Shown: positions 26,090 to 35,374, counted from the first letter of the stretch. The stretch: DNA of 64,000 bases from Marisediminitalea alba (GCF_002993365.1 NZ_PVNP01000214.1:1155-65154); one strand, 5' to 3'. Translations and numbers: made by a program. The notes: generated by a model not told the origin, from the sequence alone.

Positions 26090-28471
26090 ATGACCTGGGA
26101 GCGGTTACCTGCCACACAGCTCACCCCCAATATAAATCGTCGGGCCATCAATCAGGCACTAAAAGATGACGCGGCGTTAAATTCGACCTTTATAGGTCAG
26201 GAACGGGCCCGCGAGGCGCTGACGTTCGGTTTAAATATCGATTCTACCGGTTACAACCTGTATGTGATGGGTGAGCACGCTACCGGCCGCTTCACTCTGG
26301 TTAAGGAATACATCGAACGGCATGTGAGTAAACTGGCCACGCCCGATGACTGGTGTTTTATCAACAATTTCGAGGAAGAACGCGAGCCTCTGGTGCTGCG
26401 CATGCATCCTGGCGGTGCGCGGGAATTTGCCCGGGATATGGCGAATCTGGTGGACGAGTTACTCGATACCTTCCCGGCGGCCTTTGACAATCCCGGATAT
26501 CAGCGTAAAAAAGCGGCAATATCCAGACATTTTGAACAAAAATACGATGAAGCCATTAACAGTGTTGAACGCTTTGCCCAGGCCAATTCAGTGGCCATGC
26601 ATGAAGAGCAGGGCACCGTTAGTTTTGCTCCCATTGTTAATAATAAACCCATTGATGACAGTGAATTTGCTCAGCTCACTGAGCAGCAGCGCGAAGGCTT
26701 TTACAAATTAATTGATGAGCTGGAAAACCGGCTCAGTGAGAGTCTGCTTTCGTTACCTGTGTGGAAGCGGGAAAATTCAGAGCAGTTACGCAAGCTGAAC
26801 CGGGACACCGCAGAGCACGGCATCCGGCCACTGCTTAAGGAATTGGAACATAAGTATTCTGGTGACCTCGGGGTGCTTAAACACCTGCGCCAGTTAAAGT
26901 CCCACCTGATTGAAGCGGTGATTGCTTTTCTGACCGAAGAGCCTAAAGCTGAAAAGTTGGATGAACGTGACCGCCGGGAGATCCTCGAAGAGCATTTTCT
27001 GCCAAATGTTATCTGTGCGCATAGCCTGGAAGGCGGTGCGCCGGTTGTTTATGAGCCCAATCCAACTTACCAGAATCTGTTTGGCTTAATTGAGTACACC
27101 CATTTAGGTGGGGCAATGTACACCAACTATAAGATGATCCGCCCGGGCGCACTGCACAAGGCCAACGGTGGGTACCTGCTACTCGACGCGGATCAGCTGC
27201 TACATCAGCCCTATGTATGGGAAGCACTTAAACTGGCGGTCAAGTTTGGTAAGTTAAAAATGGATTTGCCGCAACAGGATGTGGGTATGGCCAGTGCCAT
27301 GACACTAATGCCCCAGGCCATCGACCTGAAAGTGAAGGTTATCCTGATGGGCTCCCGTGATCTTTACTATACCTTGCAGGATTACGACTCAGAGTTTAAT
27401 GAGTTGTTTCGGGTACTGGTTGATTTTGACCATGAAATTAGTGCAACCCGGCAAAACCTGTTTGATTTTGTTGGCCGGGTGCGCAAGAAAATCATTCAGC
27501 TTGGCCTGACAGGCATTACCCAACCTGCCATGTATCGCCTGGTTGAGTATTCTTTGCGCATGGCTGAACATCAGGAAAAGCTGTCGGCACATTTTGCCGA
27601 CGTCATCGAATTGCTCAATGAGGCCCATTATTTCTGCATGAAAGTGGGTGATACGCAAATAGATTTAAGTCATCTGAACTCGGCTCTGATGGCTAAAAAA
27701 CGCCGCACCGGCCGTGTTAGTACCTCGTTGTTAAACGATATAAAAGAAGGCCAGGTGCTCATTGCAACCGAGGGTAAAGCTATCGGTAAGGTAAATGGCC
27801 TGACGGTAATGGATATTGGTGATACGGCGTTTGGCACGCCGGCACGGATCACTGCAACGGTTTATGCCGGTGCCAGTGGAGTGGTGGATATTGAGAGGGA
27901 AGTCGAACTGGGACAGCCGATCCACTCGAAAGGGGTAATGCTACTCACCGGTTATCTCGGTAACAAATACGCGCAGGCCTTTCCGTTAACCGTTTCCGCG
28001 AATATTGCCCTGGAGCAATCTTACGGCCATATCGACGGCGATAGCGCATCTTTAGGCGAATTGGTGGCGCTGATTTCAGCTATTACTGATATTCCTGCCC
28101 GGCAGTCGTTGGCGGTCACCGGCTCCATTAACCAGTACGGTGAAGTGCAGGCAGTGGGCGGCGTTAATGAAAAAATTGAAGGCTTCTTCGATGTTTGCCA
28201 GCATCGCGGTTTAAATGGTGAGCAGGGCGTGATTATCCCCAAATCCAATGTTCGTCACCTGGTACTCGATAAAGCCGTAGTGGATGCGGTAAAAAAAGGT
28301 CAGTTTGCTATCTACAGTGTGGAAACCGTGGATGATGCGCTTGAACTGCTGATGGAGAAAGAAGCCGGTGTCCTGTCAAGTCGTGGCCGGTATCCGAAAA
28401 ATACCGTAAATGACCTGGCCGTTAAGCGCTTGTATCAGATTGCCTGTACAGTGAATGGCGCAGAAGAATAA
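26090..28471 (+). CDS. Lon-family ATP-dependent protease-like protein (YcbZ/LonB type)
   Basis: A 793-residue protein. The C-terminal Lon protease domain has the Ser-Lys dyad at S652 (G-D-S-A-S) and K695 (G-G-V-N-E-K), spaced 43 residues as in E. coli Lon. The N-terminal part is an AAA+ region in which the Walker A site is degenerate: G-E-H-A-T-G-R-F-T (about 63-71) replaces GxxxxGK[ST]. The Walker B-like run Y-L-L-L-D-A-D is near 365. A long coiled helical insertion (about 140-260) lies between them. No transmembrane helices are seen. Such proteins are widespread in gammaproteobacteria with poorly known substrates. The start ATG follows AAGAAGAAT-rich sequence. A terminator follows at 28490. 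Confidence 0.88.
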   Translation: MTWERLPATQLTPNINRRAINQALKDDAALNSTFIGQERAREALTFGLNIDSTGYNLYVMGEHATGRFTLVKEYIERHVSKLATPDDWCFINNFEEEREPLVLRMHPGGAREFARDMANLVDELLDTFPAAFDNPGYQRKKAAISRHFEQKYDEAINSVERFAQANSVAMHEEQGTVSFAPIVNNKPIDDSEFAQLTEQQREGFYKLIDELENRLSESLLSLPVWKRENSEQLRKLNRDTAEHGIRPLLKELEHKYSGDLGVLKHLRQLKSHLIEAVIAFLTEEPKAEKLDERDRREILEEHFLPNVICAHSLEGGAPVVYEPNPTYQNLFGLIEYTHLGGAMYTNYKMIRPGALHKANGGYLLLDADQLLHQPYVWEALKLAVKFGKLKMDLPQQDVGMASAMTLMPQAIDLKVKVILMGSRDLYYTLQDYDSEFNELFRVLVDFDHEISATRQNLFDFVGRVRKKIIQLGLTGITQPAMYRLVEYSLRMAEHQEKLSAHFADVIELLNEAHYFCMKVGDTQIDLSHLNSALMAKKRRTGRVSTSLLNDIKEGQVLIATEGKAIGKVNGLTVMDIGDTAFGTPARITATVYAGASGVVDIEREVELGQPIHSKGVMLLTGYLGNKYAQAFPLTVSANIALEQSYGHIDGDSASLGELVALISAITDIPARQSLAVTGSINQYGEVQAVGGVNEKIEGFFDVCQHRGLNGEQGVIIPKSNVRHLVLDKAVVDAVKKGQFAIYSVETVDDALELLMEKEAGVLSSRGRYPKNTVNDLAVKRLYQIACTVNGAEE

Positions 28472-28489
28472 AGCCGGCATGTTACATAG

Positions 28490-28514
28490 CGGGCTGGCCT
28501 GCAGCCCGATTTTT
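28490..28514 (+). terminator. Rho-independent terminator after the Lon-family gene
   Basis: CGGGCTG (28490-28496) and CAGCCCG (28502-28508) form a 7-bp stem with a 5-base loop, followed by ATTTTT. It lies 18 bases past the stop and 17 before the 3' end of the convergent SDR gene. Confidence 0.75.
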
Positions 28515-28530
28515 CAGCTTCAACCTTGAG

Positions 28531-29307
28531 TTACTTTGGTTGCATGCGTAATGCACCGTCCAGACGAATGGTTTCGCCGTTTATATAACTATTCTGGCAA
28601 ATATGCTGGGCAAGATGGGCAAACTCTTCCGGGCTGCCAAGGCGGGCCGGAAAAGGCACGTTTGCACCCAGCGCGTCCTGCACCTGTTGCGGCATAGCTG
28701 TGAGTAGTGGTGTGCCCATCACGCCCGGCGCAATGCTGTTCACGCGAATTCCCAGGTTCGACAGATCCCTTGCCATTGGCAGTGTTAAGCCAATAATTGC
28801 TGCTTTACTTGCTGCGTAAGCGGTTTGGCCAATCTGGCCTTCGTAACCGGCGATGGACGCTGTGTTGATGATCACGCCGCGTTCGCCAGTGTCTGGGTGG
28901 GGAGCATTTTCTGCCATCTTCGCCGCGGCCAGCCGCGCTACGTTGTAGGTGCCACTGAGGTTAATTGACAGGGTCTGATTAAAACGCGTCAGACTGGCGG
29001 GCTCGCCCTGTTTATTGAGTAAACGCTCCGCCGGGGCGATACCGGCACAATTTACGCAAAAATGAATTGCACCAAAGCGCTCCACGGCACTGTCCAGCGC
29101 TTTACTGATGGCTTGTTCACTGGTGACATCGGCATTGATAAACAGCGTGTTGTCAGCACCTAACTCAGCTTGCTGTCTGGCGCCGGCTTCACTGTTGATA
29201 TCGATAAGAACAACATTGGCGCCCATTGACACCAGCTGTTTGGCAACCGCCAGGCCCAGCCCTGAACACCCGCCGGTGATCACAGCTGTATGGTTGGCTA
29301 TCTGCAT
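28531..29307 (-). CDS. SDR dehydrogenase, 3-hydroxyacyl-CoA dehydrogenase type II-like
   Basis: A 258-residue classical short-chain dehydrogenase. Nucleotide-binding motif T-G-G-C-S-G-L-G (11-18) with acidic D at the end of strand 2 (V-L-I-D-I-N-S), implying NAD preference. N-C-A-G-I-A-P follows (about 88-94), and the Y-A-A-S-K catalytic pair lies near 165. The insertion after N-C-A-G (R-L-L-N-K-Q-G-E-P-A-S-L) and the C-terminus G-E-T-I-R-L-D-G-A-L-R-M resemble the HSD17B10/2-methyl-3-hydroxybutyryl-CoA dehydrogenase group, which acts in isoleucine and fatty-acid breakdown. The assignment within SDRs is by resemblance only. Confidence 0.8.
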   Translation of the reverse strand: MQIANHTAVITGGCSGLGLAVAKQLVSMGANVVLIDINSEAGARQQAELGADNTLFINADVTSEQAISKALDSAVERFGAIHFCVNCAGIAPAERLLNKQGEPASLTRFNQTLSINLSGTYNVARLAAAKMAENAPHPDTGERGVIINTASIAGYEGQIGQTAYAASKAAIIGLTLPMARDLSNLGIRVNSIAPGVMGTPLLTAMPQQVQDALGANVPFPARLGSPEEFAHLAQHICQNSYINGETIRLDGALRMQPK

Positions 29308-29394
29308 TGCAACTCCGTTTATTGTTAGTAAAATGTTAAACTTATTTTACCTAACGTTTACGGAAAGGGAATGTACAGGAAGTGATGGGATAAC

Positions 29395-29688
29395 TTATTT
29401 TGGCAACTGAATTTTACACTCTTCGCTGGGGCGATACAGAATCAGGGTGTGGCCAATTACCTGCAATTTCTCACTGGCGGTTTCGCGAATAATGGCGTCC
29501 ATAATCAGCGCCTTTTCTTCACGGTCATCCGAAGGCACTTTTACCTTGATTAATTCGTGGTGGTTCAGGGCGTTGTCGATTTCGGCCAGAACACCTTCGG
29601 TTAAACCATTGCCGCCTAGCTGAACAACGGGTTTTAACGGGTGGGCGAGGCCTTTAAGGAATTGCTTTTGTTTATTTGAAAGTTTCAT
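29395..29688 (-). CDS. yhbY: Ribosome assembly RNA-binding protein YhbY (CRM domain)
   Basis: A 97-residue protein forming a single CRM domain. L-S-N-K-Q-K-Q-F-L-K-G-L-A-H-P-L-K-P-V, then V-Q-L-G-G-N-G-L-T-E-G-V and H-E-L-I-K-V-K-V are the family motifs, with the RNA-binding G-x-x-G loop being G-G-N-G. It associates with pre-50S particles. In most gammaproteobacteria it is divergent from rlmE-ftsH; here ftsH is present on the other side but rlmE is not. Confidence 0.95.
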   Translation of the reverse strand: MKLSNKQKQFLKGLAHPLKPVVQLGGNGLTEGVLAEIDNALNHHELIKVKVPSDDREEKALIMDAIIRETASEKLQVIGHTLILYRPSEECKIQLPK

Positions 29689-30312
29689 TATTTAAGTTTT
29701 TCTTACAATTTAAGTGCAAAGTCTGTCTTGAAAAAGCGTATTCTAACGCCATCTCGACTACAATCCTAATGAGATCTTGCGGTAAAAACAAAAAAGACGC
29801 AGCAAGTCAGGACTAACCGTTGATTAATTGAACATTTCAATTCAGTTGTTGGTTAACTTGCTTACCCGGCAAGGTGCCATTGGCGAAATACTTTTAGTCT
29901 TTGGATTGAACAGATCGTTTGCTTGAACCGTAGAAAAGTAAAACAGCTCGGTTGTGAAACGACAGCTGTGAAATGTTAGCGGGTAAGATCCCTCGGGGGA
30001 TGCGTTTCACGATAACGAAGGATTTGCGCGGTAGATGACTGGAACCTGGCAACAGATTTGCAGTCTTAAAGCGTAATAGTGCAGGAAGCGATCAGGTGAT
30101 TTTTTCAGCGTCATTCAAAACATCGCCTGAACCATTAGATTACGCGCATCGGATCTGCCCGGAGCGCGTTACAGAGAAGCGTATTAGGTAGCAAGCGATT
30201 ATAAAGTATAGTAGGCTTAGTTATCGCGTTTTTGAGACACTCACCGGTCGTTTTTAGTGGCGCAATTTAGCGTCACATTGAGACCGGATGATTTTTACAG
30301 AGGTTAGTAGCA
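29689..30312. other. Gene-free, structure-rich intergenic region (rlmE expected but absent)
   Basis: This 624-base stretch has frequent stops in all frames and no convincing ORF. It holds several good inverted repeats: AATTGAA-CAT-TTCAATT (29826-29842) within an outer AACC/GGTT pair; CTTGC/GCAAG (29857-29873 area); an 8-bp long-range match CTTACCCG (29861-29868) with CGGGTAAG (29980-29987); a hairpin CAGCT..GTTGT/ACGAC-AGCTG (29944-29968) with a 2-base bulge; AUCCC/GGGAU (29988-30001); and GACTG/CAGTC (about 30037-30065). It lies exactly where rlmE sits in relatives. It may encode a structured RNA or be a long leader of ftsH. It does not match tmRNA, 6S or RNase P signatures that I know. Confidence 0.5.
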
Positions 30313-32259
30313 TTGAGCGACATGGCAAAAAACTTAATCTTGTGGTTGGTGATCGCAGTAGTTTTAATGGCGGTTTTCCAAAGTTTTTCTCCCAGCGAAT
30401 CTGGCCGGGCACAAACTGACTACACCACATTTCTTAAAGAAGTGAAGCAAGGCACAATTCGCGAAGTGCGGATTAGCAGCGACACAAACGAAATTCGTGG
30501 TGTTAAGCGCTCAGGCGAGACATTCAAAACGTTCATCCCGTATTTTGATGATCAGCTAATCTCTGATCTGGTCAAGCAGGACGTCCGCGTGTTGGGTGAG
30601 CCACCTGAGCAGCCGTCGATCCTGACGTCAATTTTCATTTCCTGGTTCCCAATGTTACTGCTTATCGCCGTATGGATATTCTTCATGCGACAAATGCAGG
30701 GCGGCGGCGGCCGTGGTGCAATGTCATTTGGTAAGAGCAAAGCGCGCTTACTGAGTGAAGATCAAATTAAAACGACCTTTGCCGACGTTGCTGGTTGTGA
30801 CGAAGCCAAAGAAGATGTCGCCGAGTTAGTTGACTTCCTGCGCGACCCATCCAAGTTCCAGAAACTGGGCGGTAAGATTCCGAAGGGCGTATTGATGGTA
30901 GGCCCTCCTGGTACGGGTAAAACCTTGCTGGCAAAAGCGATTGCCGGTGAAGCAAAAGTACCGTTCTTTACTATCTCCGGTTCTGACTTCGTAGAAATGT
31001 TTGTCGGTGTGGGTGCATCACGGGTTCGCGATATGTTTGAACAGGCCCGTAAAGCGGCGCCTTGTATTATCTTTATCGACGAAATCGATGCCGTTGGCCG
31101 TCAGCGTGGTGCCGGTTTAGGTGGTGGTCACGACGAGCGTGAGCAAACCCTTAACCAGATGCTGGTAGAAATGGACGGCTTTGAAGGTCACGAGGGTATC
31201 ATTGTTATTGCCGCGACTAACCGTCCGGATGTGCTCGACCCGGCTCTGTTGCGTCCTGGTCGCTTCGACCGTCAGGTGGTTGTTGGTCTGCCGGATATTC
31301 GTGGTCGTGAACAGATCCTTAAAGTACACGTACGTAAGGTACCGGTTGCAGACGATGTTGAACCATCGGTGATTGCCCGCGGTACACCAGGTTTCTCTGG
31401 TGCCGACCTGGCTAACCTGGTAAACGAAGCGGCACTGTTTGCTGCGCGAGCTAACCGTCGACTGGTATCGATGGAAGAGTTTGAGAAAGCCAAAGACAAA
31501 ATTATGATGGGCTCTGAGCGTAAGTCCATGGTGATGTCTGAAGAAGAGAAAACCATGACGGCTTATCACGAGGCGGGTCACGCCATTGTGGGTCGTTTAG
31601 TGCCAGAGCATGATCCGGTATACAAAGTGTCTATCATTCCTCGCGGTCGCGCGTTGGGTGTTACTATGTATCTGCCGGAGCAGGATCGGGTAAGCCACAC
31701 CAAGCAACACCTGGAGAGTATGATTTCCAGCTTGTTTGGCGGCCGTATTGCTGAGCAAATCATTTATGGTAACGATAAAGTGACTACCGGCGCCTCGAAT
31801 GATATCGAGCGAGCCACCGATATTGCCCGTAAGATGGTGACTCAATGGGGTTTGTCAGACAAAATGGGACCAATGCTGTACGCCGAAGAAGAAGGCGAGG
31901 TGTTCCTGGGTAAATCTATGTCAAAGGCATCAAACATGTCGGATGACACTGCCCGCGCCATTGATGCAGAGATCAAGTCTGTGATCGACCGTAACTACGA
32001 CCGTGCTCAGCAAATCCTCGAAGAGAACATAGATATTTTGCACTCAATGAAAGACGCACTGATGAAGTACGAAACCATTGATGCCAAGCAGATTGATGAC
32101 CTGATGGCGCGTCGCGACGTGCGGCCACCAGCCGGTTGGGACGACCGTCCGTCAAGTGGCGATAAGCCAAGCGGTGGCGCACCCAGCAAAGAAGGTGAGA
32201 TTACCGATGATGGTGTTGATAAGCCGTCAGTAGGAAAACCTGGTGACCTGCCGGGCTAA
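30313..32259 (+). CDS. ftsH: ATP-dependent zinc metalloprotease FtsH
   Basis: A 648-residue inner-membrane AAA+ protease. Two transmembrane helices (about 8-24 and 106-124) flank a periplasmic domain. Walker A is G-P-P-G-T-G-K-T (197-204) and the Walker B run ends I-F-I-D-E-I-D. The second region of homology contains A-T-N-R-P-D..L-R-P-G-R-F-D-R. The zinc site is H419-E-A-G-H423. It degrades membrane proteins, LpxC and sigma-32 in relatives. The TTG at 30313 has AGAGG ten bases before it; the alternative ATG at 30322 gives the MAKNLILW start annotated in E. coli. A terminator follows at 32277. Confidence 0.98.
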   Translation: MSDMAKNLILWLVIAVVLMAVFQSFSPSESGRAQTDYTTFLKEVKQGTIREVRISSDTNEIRGVKRSGETFKTFIPYFDDQLISDLVKQDVRVLGEPPEQPSILTSIFISWFPMLLLIAVWIFFMRQMQGGGGRGAMSFGKSKARLLSEDQIKTTFADVAGCDEAKEDVAELVDFLRDPSKFQKLGGKIPKGVLMVGPPGTGKTLLAKAIAGEAKVPFFTISGSDFVEMFVGVGASRVRDMFEQARKAAPCIIFIDEIDAVGRQRGAGLGGGHDEREQTLNQMLVEMDGFEGHEGIIVIAATNRPDVLDPALLRPGRFDRQVVVGLPDIRGREQILKVHVRKVPVADDVEPSVIARGTPGFSGADLANLVNEAALFAARANRRLVSMEEFEKAKDKIMMGSERKSMVMSEEEKTMTAYHEAGHAIVGRLVPEHDPVYKVSIIPRGRALGVTMYLPEQDRVSHTKQHLESMISSLFGGRIAEQIIYGNDKVTTGASNDIERATDIARKMVTQWGLSDKMGPMLYAEEEGEVFLGKSMSKASNMSDDTARAIDAEIKSVIDRNYDRAQQILEENIDILHSMKDALMKYETIDAKQIDDLMARRDVRPPAGWDDRPSSGDKPSGGAPSKEGEITDDGVDKPSVGKPGDLPG

Positions 32260-32276
32260 GCCTCGGACAATTAATT

Positions 32277-32305
32277 AAAAGCGCCGGTAAACCCGGCGCT
32301 TTTTT
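32277..32305 (+). terminator. Rho-independent terminator after ftsH
   Basis: GCGCCGG (32281-32287) pairs with CCGGCGC (32293-32299), extended by AAAA/TTTT, with a T-run to 32305. folP starts 27 bases later, so ftsH and folP may be partly uncoupled. Confidence 0.85.
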
Positions 32306-32331
32306 GTATTTACAGTAAGCTATTATCCGTT

Positions 32332-33153
32332 ATGCAAATCAGATCGATAACCTTATCTACTTCTCAGCCCCAGGTGATGGGGATTTTAAATGTTACACCC
32401 GATTCCTTTTCGGATGGTGGTCAGCACAATACCCTGCAAGCTGCGCTTGAGCAGGCCCGGGCGATGGAAGAGGCCGGCGCGACGATAATTGATATTGGCG
32501 GAGAGTCCACCCGCCCGGGAGCCCCGGATGTCAGCCTTGATGAAGAGCTCGAACGGGTAGTACCGGTAGTGGAGGCCCTTCGGGCCCAATCTGATATTGT
32601 TATATCCATCGATACCAGTAAAGCGCCGGTAATGCGCGAAGCGCTGGCCGCCGGTGGCGATCTGATCAATGATGTACGGGCGTTACAGGAGACCGGCTGT
32701 CGTGAGGTGGTGGCAGAATATGGCGCACCGGTGTGCCTGATGCATATGCAGGGACAGCCCAGAACTATGCAGGCCAGTCCACATTATGAGGATTTGTTTA
32801 CTGACATCGAAACCTTTTTCACCCGGCAAATTGCAGCTTGCGAAGCGGCTGGTATCAGTCGGGATAAAATCCTCCTTGACCCGGGGTTTGGCTTCGGTAA
32901 GACTCAGGAACACAACTATCAGTTATTAAATGAACTTGAGCGATTTCACCAGTTTAATATGCCGTTACTGGTGGGTATGTCGCGCAAATCCATGATAGGG
33001 AATTTAACCGGTCAGCCGGTGGATAAAAGGCTGGCAGGAAGTTTAGCAGTGGCAACCATTGCGGCGCTGAAAGGCGCACAAATAATAAGAGTACACGACG
33101 TCGAGGAAACTGCCGATGTTGTGAAAGTCGCCAGCTATATGAATACATTATAA
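32332..33153 (+). CDS. folP: Dihydropteroate synthase
   Basis: A 273-residue TIM-barrel enzyme joining p-aminobenzoate to dihydropterin pyrophosphate in folate synthesis; it is the sulfonamide target. Signatures: M-G-I-L-N-V-T-P-D-S-F-S-D-G-G (16-30), D-I-G-G-E-S-T-R-P-G (55-64), the D-T-S-K and N-D-V pterin contacts, and the C-terminal K-x-x-x-I-I-R-V-H-D. The start ATG 32332 has no strong ribosome site. glmM follows 14 bases after the stop with AGGAAA, so the two are co-transcribed. Confidence 0.97.
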   Translation: MQIRSITLSTSQPQVMGILNVTPDSFSDGGQHNTLQAALEQARAMEEAGATIIDIGGESTRPGAPDVSLDEELERVVPVVEALRAQSDIVISIDTSKAPVMREALAAGGDLINDVRALQETGCREVVAEYGAPVCLMHMQGQPRTMQASPHYEDLFTDIETFFTRQIAACEAAGISRDKILLDPGFGFGKTQEHNYQLLNELERFHQFNMPLLVGMSRKSMIGNLTGQPVDKRLAGSLAVATIAALKGAQIIRVHDVEETADVVKVASYMNTL

Positions 33154-33167
33154 TTAGGAAATACGTT

Positions 33168-34514
33168 ATGGGCGCGAGAAAATATTTTGGTACTGATGGT
33201 ATCCGCGGCAAAGTGGGTGAAAGTGCCATTAACCCGGAATTTGTCATTAAACTGGGTTGGGCGGCAGGCAAGGTGCTGGCCGGCCATGGTACTAATAAGG
33301 TACTGATAGGTAAGGACACCAGAATCTCCGGTTATATGCTGGAATCAGCCCTTGAAGCAGGCCTGTCGGCGGCCGGTATCAATAGTGGTTTACTGGGGCC
33401 AATGCCAACCCCGGCCATTGCCTACCTGACTAAAACGTTTCGCTCTGAAGCAGGCATTGTGATCAGTGCCTCGCACAATCCTTATTATGATAACGGTATT
33501 AAGTTTTTCTCTTCTGACGGCTTTAAGCTCGATGATGACATTGAAATAGCCATTGAAGAGATGATGGATAAACCAATGACCTGTGTCGCATCGAATAAAC
33601 TGGGTAAAGCCACCCGGATTAATGATGCAGCAGGCCGTTATATCGAATACTGCAAAGGTACCTTTCCGTCTGAGTTATCCCTGCAGGCGCTCAAAGTCGT
33701 GGTAGATTGTGCTCATGGCGCTACGTATCACATTGCGCCGAATGTACTGGCTGAGCTTGGTGCCGAGGTTATTGAACTGGGTACTAAACCCAACGGCCTG
33801 AATATTAACGAAGGCGTTGGCGCCACCAGTATGCGCTCAACGGTTGAGGCCGTGCTGGAACACAAAGCCGATTTAGGCTTTGCCCTGGATGGCGATGGTG
33901 ATCGTATCATGATGGTGGATCATCTGGGCAATGTCATTGATGGCGACCAGGTGTTATTCATTATTGCTCGCGACGCGTTAAAAGGCGGCCGTCTCAATGG
34001 CGGTGGTGTAGTAGGAACCCTGATGAGTAACCTTGGCCTTGAGATAGCGCTGAATAAGCTGGGCGTGCCTTTTGAACGTTCTAAAGTCGGTGACCGCTAT
34101 GTAATGGAATTGCTGCAGCAGAAAAACTGGACCATCGGCGGTGAAAACTCAGGGCACGTGCTTAACCTCAACCTGGCGTCTACCGGCGACGGGATTATTG
34201 CCGGCCTGCAGGTTATTTCTGCCATGCTGCGCGCCAATATGACATTGCACGATTTAGCCAGTGGTTTTGAAAAATTCCCACAAACGCTGGTCAACGTCCG
34301 GTTTGAAAACGCCGATAGCGATCCGTTAAACAGCGATGAGGTACTAACGGCGAAAGCAGAAGCCGAAAGTGCACTGGGTAAACAGGGCCGCGTGTTGTTA
34401 CGCAAGAGTGGTACTGAACCGTTAATTCGGGTTATGGTTGAGTCAGATGATGAACTGGCTTCTACGACCTGGGCGGAGAAAATCGCCGATGCTGTTCGTA
34501 ATGTGTCCAGTTAG
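33168..34514 (+). CDS. glmM: Phosphoglucosamine mutase
   Basis: A 448-residue alpha-D-phosphohexomutase that interconverts glucosamine-6-P and glucosamine-1-P for UDP-GlcNAc, feeding peptidoglycan and LPS. The phosphoserine is S102 in S-A-S-H-N-P-Y-Y-D-N-G (100-110), the same number as in E. coli. The metal loop D-G-D-G-D-R (about 242-247) and the phosphate-binding R-K-S-G-T-E-P-L-I-R near the C-terminus are present. Follows folP as in most gammaproteobacteria. Confidence 0.98.
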   Translation: MGARKYFGTDGIRGKVGESAINPEFVIKLGWAAGKVLAGHGTNKVLIGKDTRISGYMLESALEAGLSAAGINSGLLGPMPTPAIAYLTKTFRSEAGIVISASHNPYYDNGIKFFSSDGFKLDDDIEIAIEEMMDKPMTCVASNKLGKATRINDAAGRYIEYCKGTFPSELSLQALKVVVDCAHGATYHIAPNVLAELGAEVIELGTKPNGLNINEGVGATSMRSTVEAVLEHKADLGFALDGDGDRIMMVDHLGNVIDGDQVLFIIARDALKGGRLNGGGVVGTLMSNLGLEIALNKLGVPFERSKVGDRYVMELLQQKNWTIGGENSGHVLNLNLASTGDGIIAGLQVISAMLRANMTLHDLASGFEKFPQTLVNVRFENADSDPLNSDEVLTAKAEAESALGKQGRVLLRKSGTEPLIRVMVESDDELASTTWAEKIADAVRNVSS

Positions 34515-34550
34515 TCTGTTTTAGCTCAATATTTTGCGGTTTTTTACTTG

Positions 34551-34556
34551 TATAAT
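34551..34556 (+). promoter_or_regulatory. Candidate -10 element upstream of tpiA
   Basis: A perfect TATAAT hexamer preceded by CTTG lies 72 bases ahead of the tpiA start in the glmM-tpiA gap. No good -35 hexamer is found at 16-18 bases, so it is only suggestive. Confidence 0.35.
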
Positions 34557-34627
34557 CGTAAGGGAATAGTTAATATCACGCCCGCTTTGACGCCGGGATG
34601 AAGTCAAACACAGTTGGAAGACGATAC

Positions 34628-35362
34628 ATGAGAAAGCCAATCGTAGCTGGAAACTGGAAGATGAACGGCAGCCGTTCATTGGTTAAAGAATTTTCTACAC
34701 TAATGGATGGTGTTGATAGCGCAGCGGTAGAGGTAATAATATGCCCGCCAGCGTGTTATCTTAGTGAGTTTGCCGGCGCTGACTTCGCCCTTGGCGGACA
34801 AACGGTAAGTGAGCTTGATAACGGCGCACATACCGGTGATATCTCAGCTCAAATGCTGATTGAGTTTGGTTGTAAGTATGTCATTGTCGGTCACTCAGAA
34901 CGTCGTGATGACCATGGCGAGACGAGCAAACTGGTTGCTGAGAAAGCCTTAAAGGCAATCAACAGTGGCCTGACACCGATTATTTGTATCGGTGAATCGC
35001 TGCAAACCCGCGAAGTGGGTGAGTTGGAAAGCTTTTTAGCTGCTCAGCTTGATGCATTAACAAGCCTGATGTCAGCAGAGCAATTAAGCAAAGCGGTGAT
35101 TGCCTATGAGCCTATCTGGGCCATCGGTACCGGTGTAACAGCCACACCTGAACAGGCTCAGGACGTTCATGCGTTTATACGCGGGCATTTAGCCAGCTTC
35201 AGTGAGGATCTGGCATCAGGGATGCAAATCCTTTATGGTGGCAGCGTTAAAGCATCGAATGCGAAAGAATTATTTGCTCAGCCGGATATTGACGGTGGTC
35301 TGATTGGCGGAGCAAGCCTGAAAGTAGAAGAATTTAGACAAGTTTGCCAGGCGGCAGGCTAA
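34628..35362 (+). CDS. tpiA: Triosephosphate isomerase
   Basis: From ATG 34628 the enzyme is 244 residues; GGAAG (34614-34618) precedes this start, and the frame from 34598 would only add ten residues. It interconverts dihydroxyacetone phosphate and glyceraldehyde-3-phosphate. Catalytic residues: N9-W-K11 in the N-terminal A-G-N-W-K-M-N-G, H89 in G-H-S-E-R-R and E161 in Y-E-P-I-W-A-I-G-T-G. The phosphate-binding Y-G-G-S-V motif is near the C-terminus. It is the tpiA version often found beside secG. Confidence 0.98.
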   Translation: MRKPIVAGNWKMNGSRSLVKEFSTLMDGVDSAAVEVIICPPACYLSEFAGADFALGGQTVSELDNGAHTGDISAQMLIEFGCKYVIVGHSERRDDHGETSKLVAEKALKAINSGLTPIICIGESLQTREVGELESFLAAQLDALTSLMSAEQLSKAVIAYEPIWAIGTGVTATPEQAQDVHAFIRGHLASFSEDLASGMQILYGGSVKASNAKELFAQPDIDGGLIGGASLKVEEFRQVCQAAG

Positions 35363-35374
35363 CGAGGATAGAAA

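Noticed and set aside
29760..30200. tmRNA, RNase P RNA or 6S RNA
   Set aside because: No tmRNA tag frame or tRNA-like ends, no GAGGAAAGTCC-type RNase P core and no 6S-like single long hairpin were found; the region is left as unassigned structured sequence.
29760..30312. Frameshifted rlmE pseudogene
   Set aside because: No stretch in any frame resembles the expected D-L-G-A-A-P-G-G-W-S motif or the K-D-K-E catalytic context; stops are too frequent.
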